A stretch of DNA of 64,000 bases from Vreelandella aquamarina (GTDB taxonomy: Bacteria > Pseudomonadota > Gammaproteobacteria > Pseudomonadales > Halomonadaceae). Under the pieces are notes generated by a model. The model was not told the origin of the DNA and ran no database searches. It was given only the letters and a program-made list of their open reading frames with translations. The translations under genes were made by a program, and so were the position numbers. The stretch spans positions 1 to 64,000 of the forward strand of contig NZ_FODB01000009.1 of NCBI RefSeq assembly GCF_900110265.1, given 5' to 3'. Positions 10,856 to 21,109 of this stretch are shown here, in pieces (within the stretch, counting starts at the first letter, position 1; each line of letters opens with the position of its first letter).

Positions 10856-13800
10856 ATGATTGCATCCCTGGATTCTCGCACGGCCCCTTTTGAACGCCTG
10901 AACAGCCGCTATGTACGTTTTCTCGACGTCCTCCGCGCCCGCGGGTTTGAAGGCGAAATAGCACCGGATTACGCCAACCGCACCGTGCTGGCGACGGATA
11001 ACTCGATTTACCAGCGCCTTCCCCAGGCGGCGGTGTTTCCCAAACACGCCGAAGACTTAGAGCGCCTTGCCAAGCTCGCCTCCGAGCTGCCCCACCGGGA
11101 TATCGTCCTCACCCCGCGGGGCGGCGGCACCGGCACCAACGGCCAGTCGCTGACCGATGGCATCGTGGTGGATGTCTCTCGCCACATGAACCAAATCATT
11201 GAGATTGACGTGGAAGCCCGCCGGGTGCGGGTACAGGCAGGCGTGGTCAAAGACCAGCTCAACGCCGCGCTGAAGCCCCACGGGCTGTTTTTCGCCCCTG
11301 AACTATCGACATCGAATCGCGCCACCATTGGCGGCATGATCTCCACCGACGCCAGCGGCCAAGGGAGCTGCCAGTACGGCAAAACCCGCCACCACGTGTT
11401 AGAGCTGGATACGATTCTGCTCGGCGGGCAGCATTTACACAGCCGCCCGCTGAGCGCCGATGAGGAGCAGCAGGCGTTAGCGCAAGCAGGTGTGCTGGGT
11501 AAAGTGCATCAAACCGCCGCGACGATTATCGACCACCAGCGCGAACTGATCGAGGCGACGTTCCCGCCGCTCAACCGCTGCCTGACCGGCTACGACTTGG
11601 CCCACCTGCGCGAAGATGGGCGGCTCAACCTGAATAGCCTGCTGTGCGGTTCGGAAGGCTCCCTGGGCTTTTTGAGCGAAGCCGTGCTCAACGTCTTGCC
11701 GATTCCCAAGCACTCTACGCTAGTGAATGTTCGCTACCCGAGCTTTATGGCTGCCTTGCGGGATGCCAAGGCGCTGATGACCGCCAGCGCATCGCCCACC
11801 TCCATTGAAACCATCGACGACACCGTGCTGCAACTAGCGATGGAAGACTTCGTTTGGGACAGCGTGGCAGAATTTTTCCCGGCGGGCAGCACGCCCATTC
11901 AGGGCATCAACCTGATCGAGTTCAACGATGATGACCCCGAACAGCTCGCAGGGCGTGTAAAAGCGTTTACCCAGCACCTGAGCCAGGATGCCACCGTGGA
12001 GCGGCTAGGCTACACCCTGGCGGAAGGCCGCCCGCAGATTCAGAAAGTCTACGCCATGCGCAAACGCTCGGTGGGCCTGCTGGGTAACGTGCAGGGGGAG
12101 AAACGTCCGCTGCCGTTCGTGGAGGACACCGCCGTTCCGCCGGAACATTTGGCCGACTTCATTACCGAGTTCCGCGCCGCGCTGGATGCACGCAAGCTCT
12201 CCTACGGCATGTTTGGCCATGTGGATGCGGGGGTGCTGCACGTTCGCCCGGCGCTGGATATGAAAGACCCCGCCCAGGAAGCGTTGATTCGCGAGATTTC
12301 TGATGAAGTCGCTGCGCTCACCCAGAAGTACGGCGGGCTGCTGTGGGGCGAACACGGTAAAGGCGTGCGCTCCGAGTACGGGCCGAAGTTTTTCGGTGAG
12401 CTTTACCCCTGCCTGCAGCAGGTCAAGGCGGCGTTCGACCCGCACAACCAGCTCAACCCTGGCAAGATCGCGTCACCTTCTGAAAGTACCACGCTGATTG
12501 CGAAGGAGAGTGACCCGGAACTACTCACCGTCGATGGTGTTCCTATGCGCGGCCAGCTCGACCGCACCATTGACGAGCGGGCCTGGCAGGCCTATGACGC
12601 AGCGGTGTACTGCAACGGCAACGGCGCTTGCTACAACTACGATGTGGACGACCCCATGTGCCCCTCGTGGAAGGCCACCCGCGACCGCCGCCACTCCCCT
12701 AAAGGCCGCGCCAGCTTGATTCGTGAGTGGCTGCGCTTGCAGTCGCAAGCGGGCATCGACGTGGTGGAAGAGTCGCGCAAAAAGAAAGCCGAGCGCACCT
12801 GGGGCTTTATCAAAAGCTTCCCCAAGCGGGTGATGAACACTGTTAGCCGCCAGCAGCACCACGACTACTCCCATGAAGTCTACGACGCCATGGCGGGCTG
12901 CTTGGCGTGTAAGTCCTGCGCGGGCCAGTGTCCGATCAAAGTCAACGTACCGCAGTTCCGCTCACAGTTTTTAGAGGTGTATCACGGCCGCTATCTGCGC
13001 CCGCTACGCGACTACGTGATTGGCGGCACTGAATTTATGCTGCCTGCGTTAACCAAGATGGCTCCGCTGTATAACGCCGCCCTTGGCCAGCGCTGGGTAG
13101 AGCAACTCATGCAGAAAGGGCTCGGCATTAGCGACTCCCCCGCGCTATCTCGCGCTAGCGTGAAAAAGCAGCTGCGCGCCTGGGGCGTTGCGGAAGCCAC
13201 GCCCACATCGCTTGCGCTACTCACCGAGCCGCAGCGGGCCAACAGCGTCGTGATTGTGCAAGACGCCTTCACCACCCACTTTGAAGCCAAGCTGGTGATG
13301 GATGTGGTAGAGCTACTATCGCGGCTAAACTTGCGCGTGTTCGTCATGCCGTTTTCCGCCAACGGCAAGCCGCTGCACGTACAGGGCTTTTTGGGTGCAT
13401 TTGAGCGCACGGCAGAAAAGCAGGCCAAACGCCTTCGCGCGCTTAGTGAGTTCGAGGTGCCCATGGTAGGCATCGACCCAGCCATGACGCTGACCTACCG
13501 CCAGGAGTACGTTAAAGCGCTGGGCGGCGATAAGGTGCCGAACGTACTGATGCTGCAGGAGTGGCTAGCCACCCGCGTCAACACCCTCGCCCCCGGCCAG
13601 CTAACGCTCAAAGACCCAGGCTTTAAGCTGCTTTCCCACTGCACCGAAAAAACCAACGCGCCGGGCAGCCCGAAAGCGTGGCAGCAGGTGTTTGCGGCGT
13701 TTGGTTTAGAGCTTGAGCTGATGGCTACCGGTTGCTGCGGCATGTCCGGTACCTACGGCCATGAGACCCGTAACGTCGCTACCTCCAAAACAATCTACGC

Positions 13801-13957
13801 TCAGTCGTGGCAGCCCCAGGTCGAAGCAGAGGAGAACAGCGGTAAGCTACTGGCCACCGGCTACTCCTGCCGCAGTCAGGTGAAGCGCTACTCAGCGCAA
13901 ACCCTGCCCCACCCGCTGCAAGCTCTGCTGACCAGTATCAAACAGGCCAGCCGCTAA
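10856..13957 (+). CDS. ydiJ: YdiJ-type FAD/4Fe-4S D-2-hydroxy-acid dehydrogenase
   Basis: A 1033-residue fusion oxidoreductase. The N-terminal FAD-binding PCMH domain shows PRGGGTGTNGQSLTDG (about residue 85) and ISTDASGQGS. The central FAD-oxidase C-terminal domain carries GMFGHVDAGVLHVRP and WGEHGKGVRSEYGPKFFG. Two cysteine clusters for 4Fe-4S centres follow (CNGNGACYN with DDPMCPSWK; CLACKSCAGQCPIKVNVPQFR). The C-terminus has CCG-type cysteine-rich repeats (LSHCTEKT and ATGCCGMSGTYG). E. coli YdiJ of similar length oxidises D-2-hydroxyglutarate, and the same role is likely here, with electrons passed to the quinone pool. The ATG at 10856 has little Shine-Dalgarno signal (CCCCCT). Confidence 0.9.
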   Translation: MIASLDSRTAPFERLNSRYVRFLDVLRARGFEGEIAPDYANRTVLATDNSIYQRLPQAAVFPKHAEDLERLAKLASELPHRDIVLTPRGGGTGTNGQSLTDGIVVDVSRHMNQIIEIDVEARRVRVQAGVVKDQLNAALKPHGLFFAPELSTSNRATIGGMISTDASGQGSCQYGKTRHHVLELDTILLGGQHLHSRPLSADEEQQALAQAGVLGKVHQTAATIIDHQRELIEATFPPLNRCLTGYDLAHLREDGRLNLNSLLCGSEGSLGFLSEAVLNVLPIPKHSTLVNVRYPSFMAALRDAKALMTASASPTSIETIDDTVLQLAMEDFVWDSVAEFFPAGSTPIQGINLIEFNDDDPEQLAGRVKAFTQHLSQDATVERLGYTLAEGRPQIQKVYAMRKRSVGLLGNVQGEKRPLPFVEDTAVPPEHLADFITEFRAALDARKLSYGMFGHVDAGVLHVRPALDMKDPAQEALIREISDEVAALTQKYGGLLWGEHGKGVRSEYGPKFFGELYPCLQQVKAAFDPHNQLNPGKIASPSESTTLIAKESDPELLTVDGVPMRGQLDRTIDERAWQAYDAAVYCNGNGACYNYDVDDPMCPSWKATRDRRHSPKGRASLIREWLRLQSQAGIDVVEESRKKKAERTWGFIKSFPKRVMNTVSRQQHHDYSHEVYDAMAGCLACKSCAGQCPIKVNVPQFRSQFLEVYHGRYLRPLRDYVIGGTEFMLPALTKMAPLYNAALGQRWVEQLMQKGLGISDSPALSRASVKKQLRAWGVAEATPTSLALLTEPQRANSVVIVQDAFTTHFEAKLVMDVVELLSRLNLRVFVMPFSANGKPLHVQGFLGAFERTAEKQAKRLRALSEFEVPMVGIDPAMTLTYRQEYVKALGGDKVPNVLMLQEWLATRVNTLAPGQLTLKDPGFKLLSHCTEKTNAPGSPKAWQQVFAAFGLELELMATGCCGMSGTYGHETRNVATSKTIYAQSWQPQVEAEENSGKLLATGYSCRSQVKRYSAQTLPHPLQALLTSIKQASR

Positions 13958-13999
13958 CGCGGCTGGCCTGCTGGGGCTTGCTGATATCCGTGTGGGCGT

Positions 14000-14803
14000 T
14001 TAGAAAAACAGCCGCTTGAGGGCCAAACCAGGGTCCTCTTCGCGCATAAACGCTTCACCGACCAAAAAGCCATTGACCTCGTGGTCACGCATTAGCTCTA
14101 CGTCATCACGCGTGTGAATGCCTGACTCGGTGATCACGGTCACGCCTTCAGGGATACGCGGCAGCAGATCCAGAGTGGTATTCAGGCTGGTATCAAAAGT
14201 GTGTAGGTTGCGGTTGTTAATACCCACCAGCTTTAGGTCCAGCGCCAGGGCGCGCTCTAGCTCCTCTGCATCGTGAACTTCCACCAGCACATCCATCCCC
14301 AATGCGTTGGCCTGCTGGTGCAGGTCGCGCAGCTGAGCGTCATTGAGCGCCGCCACAATCAATAGGATGCAGTCCGCACCGATGGCGCGCGCTTCAGTGA
14401 CCTGATAACCGTGGGTAATAAAGTCTTTGCGGATCACCGGCAGGTCGCAGGCATCGCGAGCGGCAATCAGGTAATCCTCATGGCCCTGGAAGAAGTCGGC
14501 ATCGGTGAGCACGGAAAGGCACGCTGCGCCGCCCTGGGCGTAGCTTTTGGCGATATCCGCTGGGTGAAACTCTTCACGCATCACGCCTTTAGAGGGCGAG
14601 GCTTTTTTCACCTCGGCGATGACTGCCGCGTCGCCTGCCGCAATACGCTGATTCAATGCTTCAATAAAGCCACGGGGCGCACTCTGCTTCTCCGCTAGCG
14701 CTAGCAGATCCGCTTCAGATACTGCTTGCTGACGCTCAGCGACTTCCTGGTCTTTACGGGCCAAAATGCGCGTTAAAATAGTCGGCGTTGCCTGGTCACT
14801 CAT
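14000..14803 (-). CDS. trpC: Indole-3-glycerol phosphate synthase
   Basis: A 267-residue TIM-barrel enzyme that converts 1-(2-carboxyphenylamino)-1-deoxyribulose 5-phosphate to indole-3-glycerol phosphate in tryptophan synthesis. Motifs are [14 protein letters not shown] (catalytic Lys), [19 protein letters not shown] and [12 protein letters not shown]. It is monofunctional, with no fused TrpF. It lies 8 bases downstream of trpD in the trpG-trpD-trpC operon and is the last gene of that transcript. Confidence 0.97.
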   Translation of the reverse strand: MSDQATPTILTRILARKDQEVAERQQAVSEADLLALAEKQSAPRGFIEALNQRIAAGDAAVIAEVKKASPSKGVMREEFHPADIAKSYAQGGAACLSVLTDADFFQGHEDYLIAARDACDLPVIRKDFITHGYQVTEARAIGADCILLIVAALNDAQLRDLHQQANALGMDVLVEVHDAEELERALALDLKLVGINNRNLHTFDTSLNTTLDLLPRIPEGVTVITESGIHTRDDVELMRDHEVNGFLVGEAFMREEDPGLALKRLFF

Positions 14804-14811
14804 TGGAAGTT

Positions 14812-15831
14812 TTACCCTTTAAAGACGCTAGTAAAGTGCGAAAGCTCTCTGAGCTTTTCAAGCGGTAGTTTGGAGGCCTGGGCATCCTGGGCCACCATCA
14901 CGCCCTCTTTCAAGCTATCGGCCACGCCCGCGCAGTAGAGCGCCGCCCCGGCGTTGAGTGCCACCATATCTGCCGCCGCTCCTTCACCGCTAAGTGCGGC
15001 TTTCACCAAACGCAGGCTATCTTCCGCGCTGGATGCTTTAAGGGTGGCGAGGCTTTGGCGCTCGATGCCCAGGGATTCCGGCGTAATGGTGTACTGGGTA
15101 ATCTCGCCCTCTTTTAGCTCTGCCACCAGAGTGGGCGCTGCCAGAGAGATTTCATCCAGTCCATCTTCAGAATGCACCACCATGACATGGCGGCTACCCA
15201 GCTTGCGCAATACCTCGGTCATCAGCGGCACCAGCTCCGCAGAATACACGCCCAACACTTGATTGGGCGCGCTGGCGGGGTTGGTGAGCGGGCCAAGAAT
15301 ATTGAACAGCGTACGCACGCCCATTTCCCGCCGTGGCCCAATGGCATAGCGCATGGCGGGGTGGTGGTTAGGTGCGAACATAAAGCCAACGCCGACCTGC
15401 TCAATACAGCGCGCCACTTGTTCAGGCTTGAGGTCGAGATAGATGCCGGCAATATCGAATAAATCGGCGCTGCCAGAAGAAGAGGAAACGCTGCGATTGC
15501 CATGTTTAGCCACATGGGCACCGCCAGCGGCGGCCACAAAACTAGACGCCGTGGACACATTAAACAGGTTCGCGCCATCGCCGCCGGTGCCGACGATATC
15601 CACCACGTTCTCGGTGTGTAGCTCGACGCGTTTCATTAAATCGCGCATCACCTGGGCGGCGGCGCTAATCTCTTCAGCGCTTTCGCCTTTCATGGCCAGC
15701 CCCACCAGCAGGCCGCCAATTTGCGCGTCGGAGGCTTCGCCGGTCATGATTTGGCGCATCAGTGCGTGCATCGCATTGAAAGAGAGGTCTTCGCGGCGCA
15801 TCACCGCGTTAATTGCGTCTCGCATTTGCAT
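14812..15831 (-). CDS. trpD: Anthranilate phosphoribosyltransferase
   Basis: A 339-residue enzyme joining anthranilate and PRPP. The PRPP-binding [14 protein letters not shown], the [15 protein letters not shown] segment and the metal-binding DE (DGLDEIS) are all present. Length is typical. It is the middle gene of trpGDC, 36 bases after trpG. Confidence 0.97.
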   Translation of the reverse strand: MQMRDAINAVMRREDLSFNAMHALMRQIMTGEASDAQIGGLLVGLAMKGESAEEISAAAQVMRDLMKRVELHTENVVDIVGTGGDGANLFNVSTASSFVAAAGGAHVAKHGNRSVSSSSGSADLFDIAGIYLDLKPEQVARCIEQVGVGFMFAPNHHPAMRYAIGPRREMGVRTLFNILGPLTNPASAPNQVLGVYSAELVPLMTEVLRKLGSRHVMVVHSEDGLDEISLAAPTLVAELKEGEITQYTITPESLGIERQSLATLKASSAEDSLRLVKAALSGEGAAADMVALNAGAALYCAGVADSLKEGVMVAQDAQASKLPLEKLRELSHFTSVFKG

Positions 15832-15867
15832 GAGCAGGAAAGCCCCTAAAGCGTATGAATTTGGCGA

Positions 15868-16473
15868 TCAGCCGCGTTGTAAAAAATTGGCCAATAACGC
15901 ATGGCCCTGGCGCGTGAGTATCGACTCAGGGTGAAACTGTACCCCTTCCACATCAAGGGTACGATGACGAAAGCCCATGATCAGCCCGGGCGTTACGTCA
16001 TCCTCGGCGGTCCAGGCGGTCACTTCCAAGCAGTCGGGCAGGCTCTCCTGCTCAACCACCAATGAGTGATACCGCGTCACTTCCAGCGGGTTTTCCAGCC
16101 CGCTGAACACGCCCTGCCCACGGTGTACCACGGCCGAGGTTTTACCGTGCATCACCTGGGGTGCCCGCACCACTTTGCCGCCGTACACTTGGCCGATGGC
16201 CTGATGCCCCAGGCAAACGCCCAAAATAGGCAGTTTGCCCGCAAAATGCTCGATGGCCGCTAGCGAAATGCCCGCCTCGTTGGGCGTACACGGGCCGGGC
16301 GAAATCACCAGATGGGTAGGCGCCAGGGCGTGCATTTGCTCCAGGGTAATCTCATCGTTGCGGTAGGTCACCACCTCGGCATTCAGTTCACTAAGGTACT
16401 GGACGATGTTAAACGTGAAGCTGTCGTAATTATCCAGCATCAACACCCGTTGCACTGCCTGCGCTTGCGCCAT
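15868..16473 (-). CDS. trpG: Anthranilate synthase component II (glutamine amidotransferase)
   Basis: A 201-residue class I glutaminase subunit supplying ammonia to TrpE (and probably to PabB). Signatures are [17 protein letters not shown] at the N-terminus, the oxyanion strand [13 protein letters not shown], the nucleophile Cys in [12 protein letters not shown], and His/Glu in [10 protein letters not shown]. The frame is open to 16509, but family alignment favours the ATG at 16473 ([13 protein letters not shown]). No trpE is found next to it in this window; the upstream gene on the same strand is a formate dehydrogenase subunit. Confidence 0.93.
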   Translation of the reverse strand: MAQAQAVQRVLMLDNYDSFTFNIVQYLSELNAEVVTYRNDEITLEQMHALAPTHLVISPGPCTPNEAGISLAAIEHFAGKLPILGVCLGHQAIGQVYGGKVVRAPQVMHGKTSAVVHRGQGVFSGLENPLEVTRYHSLVVEQESLPDCLEVTAWTAEDDVTPGLIMGFRHRTLDVEGVQFHPESILTRQGHALLANFLQRG

Positions 16474-16559
16474 CGCCCCGCTTACTCCATCACATAAATA
16501 AAACCGCACAGGCTAGATGATACCCCAACCCAGACGCTCCTTGCAGGGGCAGCACACGC

Positions 16560-19376
16560 TTAGTGGGGCTGCGACACTGCTGCCCGCTCCAGTCGGCAGG
16601 CGGCGTACTTGAACTCGGGTATTTTGCCGTAGGGGTCCAGGGCCGGGTTGGTGAGCAGATTGGCGGCGGCCTCGGCATAGGCAAACGGCACAAACACCAT
16701 CCCATCGGGGATTTTATCGTCCACTCGGGCGGTCAGCGTAATCGTTCCACGCCGCGTGGTTATGGTGAGCTTCTCGCCCGGCGCCACCCCCAGGCGGTTG
16801 AGTTCGCCCGGTGAGAGACTGGCAACCGCCTCTGGCTCTAGGGCGTCGAGGACCTGGGCACGCCGCGTCATGGAGCCCGTATGCCAATGCTCCAACTGGC
16901 GACCGGTGGTCAGTACCGTGGGGTAATCATCATCCACCGGCTCGTCCGGCGGTAGCGGGCGCGTGGGGGCGAATTTAGCCAGCCCGCCAGCGCGCGGAAA
17001 TGTGTCGCTAAAGACCACGTCCTGGCCAGGGGCATCCTCGGCTGGGCAGGGGTACGTGACGGAGTTCTCCCGCGCTAGCCGCTCCCAGCTAATGTGGTTG
17101 AACGAGTGCATGCCCTGCTGCATTTCGGCAAACACTTCTTGCGGGTGTTGATAGCGCCAACCCAGCCCAAAGCGGTTAGCGATCTCTTGGATGATCCACC
17201 AGTCCGGCTTAGCTTCTCCTGGCAGCGGTAATGCCGCCCTGCCCAGCTGTACTTGGCGGTTAGTGTTGGTCACGGTGCCGTCTTTTTCGGGCCACGCAGA
17301 AGCAGGCAGAATCACGTCGGCGAACTGAGCGGTTTCGGTGATAAACAGATCCTGCACCACCAAATGTTCAAGCTTACCCAGCGCGGCGCGGGCGTGGGTA
17401 AGATCCGGGTCAGACATCGCTGGGTTTTCACCCACAATGTACATACCGCGCACCTCGCCTGCGTGAATCGCATTCATCACTTCCACCACCGTCAGCCCAG
17501 GCTCATCGCTCAGCGGCGTGTTCCATAGCTCTTCAAACGCGGCGCGTAGCTGGCTATCGCCTACTGGCTGGTAGTCCGGCAGCACCATGGGAATCAGCCC
17601 CGCATCCGAGGCACCCTGCACGTTATTTTGGCCGCGCAGCGGGTGCAAGCCCGTGCCGGGGCGACCGGTATGGCCGCAGGCCAGTGCCAGCGAAATCAAA
17701 CAGCGGGCATTGTCGGTACCGTGGGTGTGCTGAGAAATACCCATGCCCCAGAAAATCATCGCTTTCTCGGCGTTGGCGTAGCGGCGCGCCACCTCACGAA
17801 TAGTGTCGGGGGCTACGCCGCACAGCGCGCTCATGGCGTCCGGTGTGCTGTGAGTCACGCTCTGCTTGAGCGCTTCAAAGCCTTCGGTGTGGGCGTCGAT
17901 GTAGGCTTGGTTATACAGGCCTTCCTCGATGATCACGTGGAGCAACGCGTTGAACAGCGACACGTCTGCCCCCGGTGTAAAGCGCACACTCATGCTGGCG
18001 TAAGCGTCCAGCGACTGCCCGCGAGGGTCGAGAATGATGATCTCAGTACCCCGCTTGGCTGCCTGCTTGAAGAACGTCGCCGCCACGGGGTGATTCACTG
18101 CCGGGTTGCAGCCGGTAAGGATCACCACATCAGCCTCCAGCGCCTGCATAAACGAAGCGGTCACCGCGCCAGAGCCTAAGCACTCCATCAGCGCCGCAAC
18201 GGAGCTGGCATGGCAAAGCCGCGTGCAGTGATCCACGTTATTGCTGCCAAAACCGGTACGCACCAACTTCTGGAACAGCCACGCCTCTTCGTTAGAGCAT
18301 TTGGCACTGCCAAAGCCCGCCAATGCTTTGGGGCCTTGCGCCTGCTTAATCGCCATTAGGCCACCCGCCGCGATTTCCAGCGCTTCGTCCCAGCTGGCTT
18401 CGCGGAAGTGGCTAAATGGATTGGCAGGGTCAAAGGTAGAGTCGAGCGCCTTAGGAATACCCGGTAAGCGTATCAGCGGCTTGGTCAGGCGTGTCGGGTG
18501 GCTCACGTAATCAAACCCAAACCGGCCTTTCACGCACAGGCGGTTCTGGTTAGCGGGGCCATTGCGTCCTTCCACATAGGCCAGGGCATCGTCGTTAATA
18601 TGGTACGTCAGCTGGCAGCCCACCCCGCAGTAGGGGCACACGGAATCCACCTGCCGCTGGCTTTGAGAATCGCCCTGACCTGCGGCATTGACCACGGTGG
18701 CGGGCATCAACGCGCCGGTAGGGCACGCCTGCACGCACTCGCCGCAACCAACGCAGGTGCTTTGGCCCATCGGGTCGGCAAAATCGAATACCACGGTGGC
18801 GGCGGCGCCCCGCTGCGCCATGCCGATGACATCGTTACTCTGCACCTCGCGGCAGGCGCGCACGCACAGGTTGCAGGTAATGCAGGCGTCCAAGTTAACG
18901 TGCATCGCCGGGTGGCTGGTATCTGGCTGGCTCACCTTTGGCGCAGCCGCTGCATGGTTGACGGCTGCTTTACGGCGTGGCGGTAGCCACGACTTAACGG
19001 CCGCTTCGTCGACCGCTAACTGGTCGGCTACTTCCCAGAAGTGGCTGGAGCGGTCAGGGCTTTGGGCGCGGCTGGGCTGGTCGGCCATCAGCAGTTCCAA
19101 TACCGTTTCACGCGCTTGTGTGGCACGGGGCGAGTGGGCGCTGCTTACCACCATGCCGGGTTTGACCTCGCGGATACAGCTTGCAGCCAGCACTCGCTCG
19201 CCTTCCACTTCCACCATACAGGCACGGCAGTTGCCATCGGCGCGGTAGCCGGGGGCATCTTTAAAACAGAGGTGGGGAATAGTCTCTCCGGCACGCTTGG
19301 CCACCTGCCAAAGGGTTTCTCCGGGGTAGGCAGTGACTTCTTGATCATCCAAGACAATAGTGAACGAAGCGGTCAT
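16560..19376 (-). CDS. fdhA: NAD-linked formate dehydrogenase, alpha (catalytic) subunit
   Basis: A 938-residue molybdenum (or tungsten) bis-PGD enzyme subunit oxidising formate to CO2 in the cytoplasm. The N-terminal 2Fe-2S ferredoxin region has cysteines in HLCFKDAP and GNCRACMVEVEG. A His-ligated 4Fe-4S (SHFWEVA) and two 4Fe-4S motifs (CITCNLCVRACREV and CVGCGECVQACPTGAL) follow. The catalytic 4Fe-4S CPYCGVGC comes next, then the active-site Cys-His pair in TRLCHASSVAAL. The residue there is Cys, encoded normally, so no selenocysteine is needed. The C-terminal molybdopterin dinucleotide-binding domain contains TTGRQLEHWHTGSMTRR. It overlaps fdhB by 4 bases. No fdhD or separate gamma subunit lies alongside. 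Confidence 0.94.
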   Translation of the reverse strand: MTASFTIVLDDQEVTAYPGETLWQVAKRAGETIPHLCFKDAPGYRADGNCRACMVEVEGERVLAASCIREVKPGMVVSSAHSPRATQARETVLELLMADQPSRAQSPDRSSHFWEVADQLAVDEAAVKSWLPPRRKAAVNHAAAAPKVSQPDTSHPAMHVNLDACITCNLCVRACREVQSNDVIGMAQRGAAATVVFDFADPMGQSTCVGCGECVQACPTGALMPATVVNAAGQGDSQSQRQVDSVCPYCGVGCQLTYHINDDALAYVEGRNGPANQNRLCVKGRFGFDYVSHPTRLTKPLIRLPGIPKALDSTFDPANPFSHFREASWDEALEIAAGGLMAIKQAQGPKALAGFGSAKCSNEEAWLFQKLVRTGFGSNNVDHCTRLCHASSVAALMECLGSGAVTASFMQALEADVVILTGCNPAVNHPVAATFFKQAAKRGTEIIILDPRGQSLDAYASMSVRFTPGADVSLFNALLHVIIEEGLYNQAYIDAHTEGFEALKQSVTHSTPDAMSALCGVAPDTIREVARRYANAEKAMIFWGMGISQHTHGTDNARCLISLALACGHTGRPGTGLHPLRGQNNVQGASDAGLIPMVLPDYQPVGDSQLRAAFEELWNTPLSDEPGLTVVEVMNAIHAGEVRGMYIVGENPAMSDPDLTHARAALGKLEHLVVQDLFITETAQFADVILPASAWPEKDGTVTNTNRQVQLGRAALPLPGEAKPDWWIIQEIANRFGLGWRYQHPQEVFAEMQQGMHSFNHISWERLARENSVTYPCPAEDAPGQDVVFSDTFPRAGGLAKFAPTRPLPPDEPVDDDYPTVLTTGRQLEHWHTGSMTRRAQVLDALEPEAVASLSPGELNRLGVAPGEKLTITTRRGTITLTARVDDKIPDGMVFVPFAYAEAAANLLTNPALDPYGKIPEFKYAACRLERAAVSQPH

Positions 19377-21109
19377 GGTGCACTCCCTTCAGCGGCATCG
19401 CTGACGATAATCTGCTGTTGCGCGAGCGCAGGGCGGAAATCCTTGAGTAGCCCCAATACAGGATTTGGAGCCGCTTGCCCCAGGCCGCAAATCGAGGCGT
19501 CCTGCATCACCTGCGCCAGCCGAGTGAGCGCCTGCACATCCCATGTGGGTTGCTCTAGCAAGCTGAGCATTTTCTCGCTGCCTACCCGGCAAGGCGTACA
19601 CTGCCCGCAGGATTCATCGGCAAAAAAAGCCAGCAGGTTGGTGGCCACCGCCTGAAGATTGTCTTGCTCAGAGAGCACGATAATCGCCGCTGACCCAATA
19701 AAACTGCCGTGCGCCTGCAGCGTGTCGAAATCCAGCGGCACATCGGCTTTACTGGCGGGCAGAATGCCACCCGAGGCGCCGCCGGGCAGATAAGCGACCA
19801 GCGTATGCCCTTCCGCCATGCCGCCCGCATACTCCTCTATCAACTCGCGCAGCGTGATGCCTGCTGGCGCCAAGTACACGCCGGGCTTGTTCACTCGCCC
19901 GGAGACAGAAAAACTGCGCAGGCCTCGTCGACCATTGCGCCCATGCCCAGCAAACCACTCAGCCCCTTTGTGCCAAATGGCAGGAATCCAATAAACGGTT
20001 TCAACGTTATTGACCAGCGTGGGGCGGCCCAACAGCCCCTGCTGGGCTACGTAAGGCGGGCGGTGGCGCGGCTTGCCGGGCTTGCCTTCCAAGGACTCGA
20101 TCAGCGCCGACTCCTCACCGCAGATATAAGCGCCCGCACCCCGGCGCATGATGATGAATCCAGGCGCGACGATGCCCGCCTGCTCAAGCTCCGCAATCGC
20201 TTCATGGAGCACGCGGTGCAGGCCGGGGTATTCGTCGCGCAGATAGATATAGAGCGCCTCGGCCTCTATCGCCCAAGCGCTGACCAGCGCGCCCTCAAGA
20301 AACTGATGTGGCGCACGCTCTAAGTGATAGCGATCTTTAAACGTCCCCGGCTCGCCCTCATCAGCGTTAATCACGCAGTAGCGCGGCCCGGCGGCTTGGC
20401 GCACCGCCTGCCACTTTTTAAACGTAGGGAAGCCCGCGCCTCCCAAGCCTCGCAGGCCCGACGCTTCAAGTGCCTGCAGCACCTCATCAATGCTGATCTT
20501 ACCGCTGCTCACATGGGCCAGTAACTGATAACCACCTGCCTGCTGATAGGCGTCAAGCCGCTGCCACAAAATCGCTTCAGGATGAAAGTGGCCGGTATCC
20601 ACCACGGCTTCGACGCCTTCTGCGGTGGCATACAGCACATGGTGATGGCCCACTTCTGCCACCGGCGCGCTATCGCAGCGGCCCATGCAGGGCGCACGAA
20701 TCACCCGTACACAGTCAGGATCGACGCGGGCTTCCAACGCTTTGTGTAGCGCACTGGCCCCCGCTAATTGGCAGGAAAGAGAATCACAGACGCGAATTGT
20801 GGTATCCGGCGGGGGCGCTTGGTGGTCGTGCACCACATCGAAATGGGCATAGAACGTCGCCGTCTCGTACACCGCTGCCATGGGCAGGTTCATATAGGCT
20901 GCCAGGGCGCGCAGTTCCACAAGCGATAAGTGGCCGTGGGCATCCTGAATGGCGTGTAGATGCTCTATCAACAGGTCGCGACGCTTCAGGCTTGGCGTCT
21001 GGCGCTCATCGCCTAACAGGTCACGCAGCGCCGCCAGTGCGACAGGCGCTACATCACGCCCTTTAGGGTACCCGCGGCGGCGAGAGGACATACCATTTTG
21101 AGAGGTCAT
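19373..21109 (-). CDS. fdhB: Formate dehydrogenase beta subunit, NuoE-NuoF fusion
   Basis: A 578-residue NADH-forming diaphorase subunit. Its N-terminal third is NuoE-like, with thioredoxin-fold 2Fe-2S cysteines in CDSLSC and CMGRC. The rest is NuoF-like: GLGGAGFPTFKKW (FMN), GEPGTFKDRYHLE, GAGAYICGEESALIESLEGK, and a 4Fe-4S cluster in ESCGQCTPCRVG plus ASICGLG. It passes electrons from FdhA to NAD+. Fused E/F subunits are known in soluble FdsABG-like and FdhAB enzymes. The start at 21109 has weak GGAT upstream; an internal Met six residues on is also possible. It is the promoter-proximal gene of the pair. Confidence 0.92.
   Translation of the reverse strand: MTSQNGMSSRRRGYPKGRDVAPVALAALRDLLGDERQTPSLKRRDLLIEHLHAIQDAHGHLSLVELRALAAYMNLPMAAVYETATFYAHFDVVHDHQAPPPDTTIRVCDSLSCQLAGASALHKALEARVDPDCVRVIRAPCMGRCDSAPVAEVGHHHVLYATAEGVEAVVDTGHFHPEAILWQRLDAYQQAGGYQLLAHVSSGKISIDEVLQALEASGLRGLGGAGFPTFKKWQAVRQAAGPRYCVINADEGEPGTFKDRYHLERAPHQFLEGALVSAWAIEAEALYIYLRDEYPGLHRVLHEAIAELEQAGIVAPGFIIMRRGAGAYICGEESALIESLEGKPGKPRHRPPYVAQQGLLGRPTLVNNVETVYWIPAIWHKGAEWFAGHGRNGRRGLRSFSVSGRVNKPGVYLAPAGITLRELIEEYAGGMAEGHTLVAYLPGGASGGILPASKADVPLDFDTLQAHGSFIGSAAIIVLSEQDNLQAVATNLLAFFADESCGQCTPCRVGSEKMLSLLEQPTWDVQALTRLAQVMQDASICGLGQAAPNPVLGLLKDFRPALAQQQIIVSDAAEGSAP

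Noticed and set aside
12005-12445. Long open frames antisense to the YdiJ-like gene
   Set aside because: GC-rich coding DNA gives long shadow frames; these have no ribosome sites and read as compositional artefacts opposite a clear gene.
17628-18179. Open frame opposite fdhA
   Set aside because: Composition (Ala/Gly/His/Arg rich) is typical of the complement of a GC-rich gene; no family resemblance.
18180-18260. Selenocysteine-type formate dehydrogenase
   Set aside because: The active-site codon in TRLCHASS is a Cys codon, with no in-frame TGA, so the enzyme is the Cys type.
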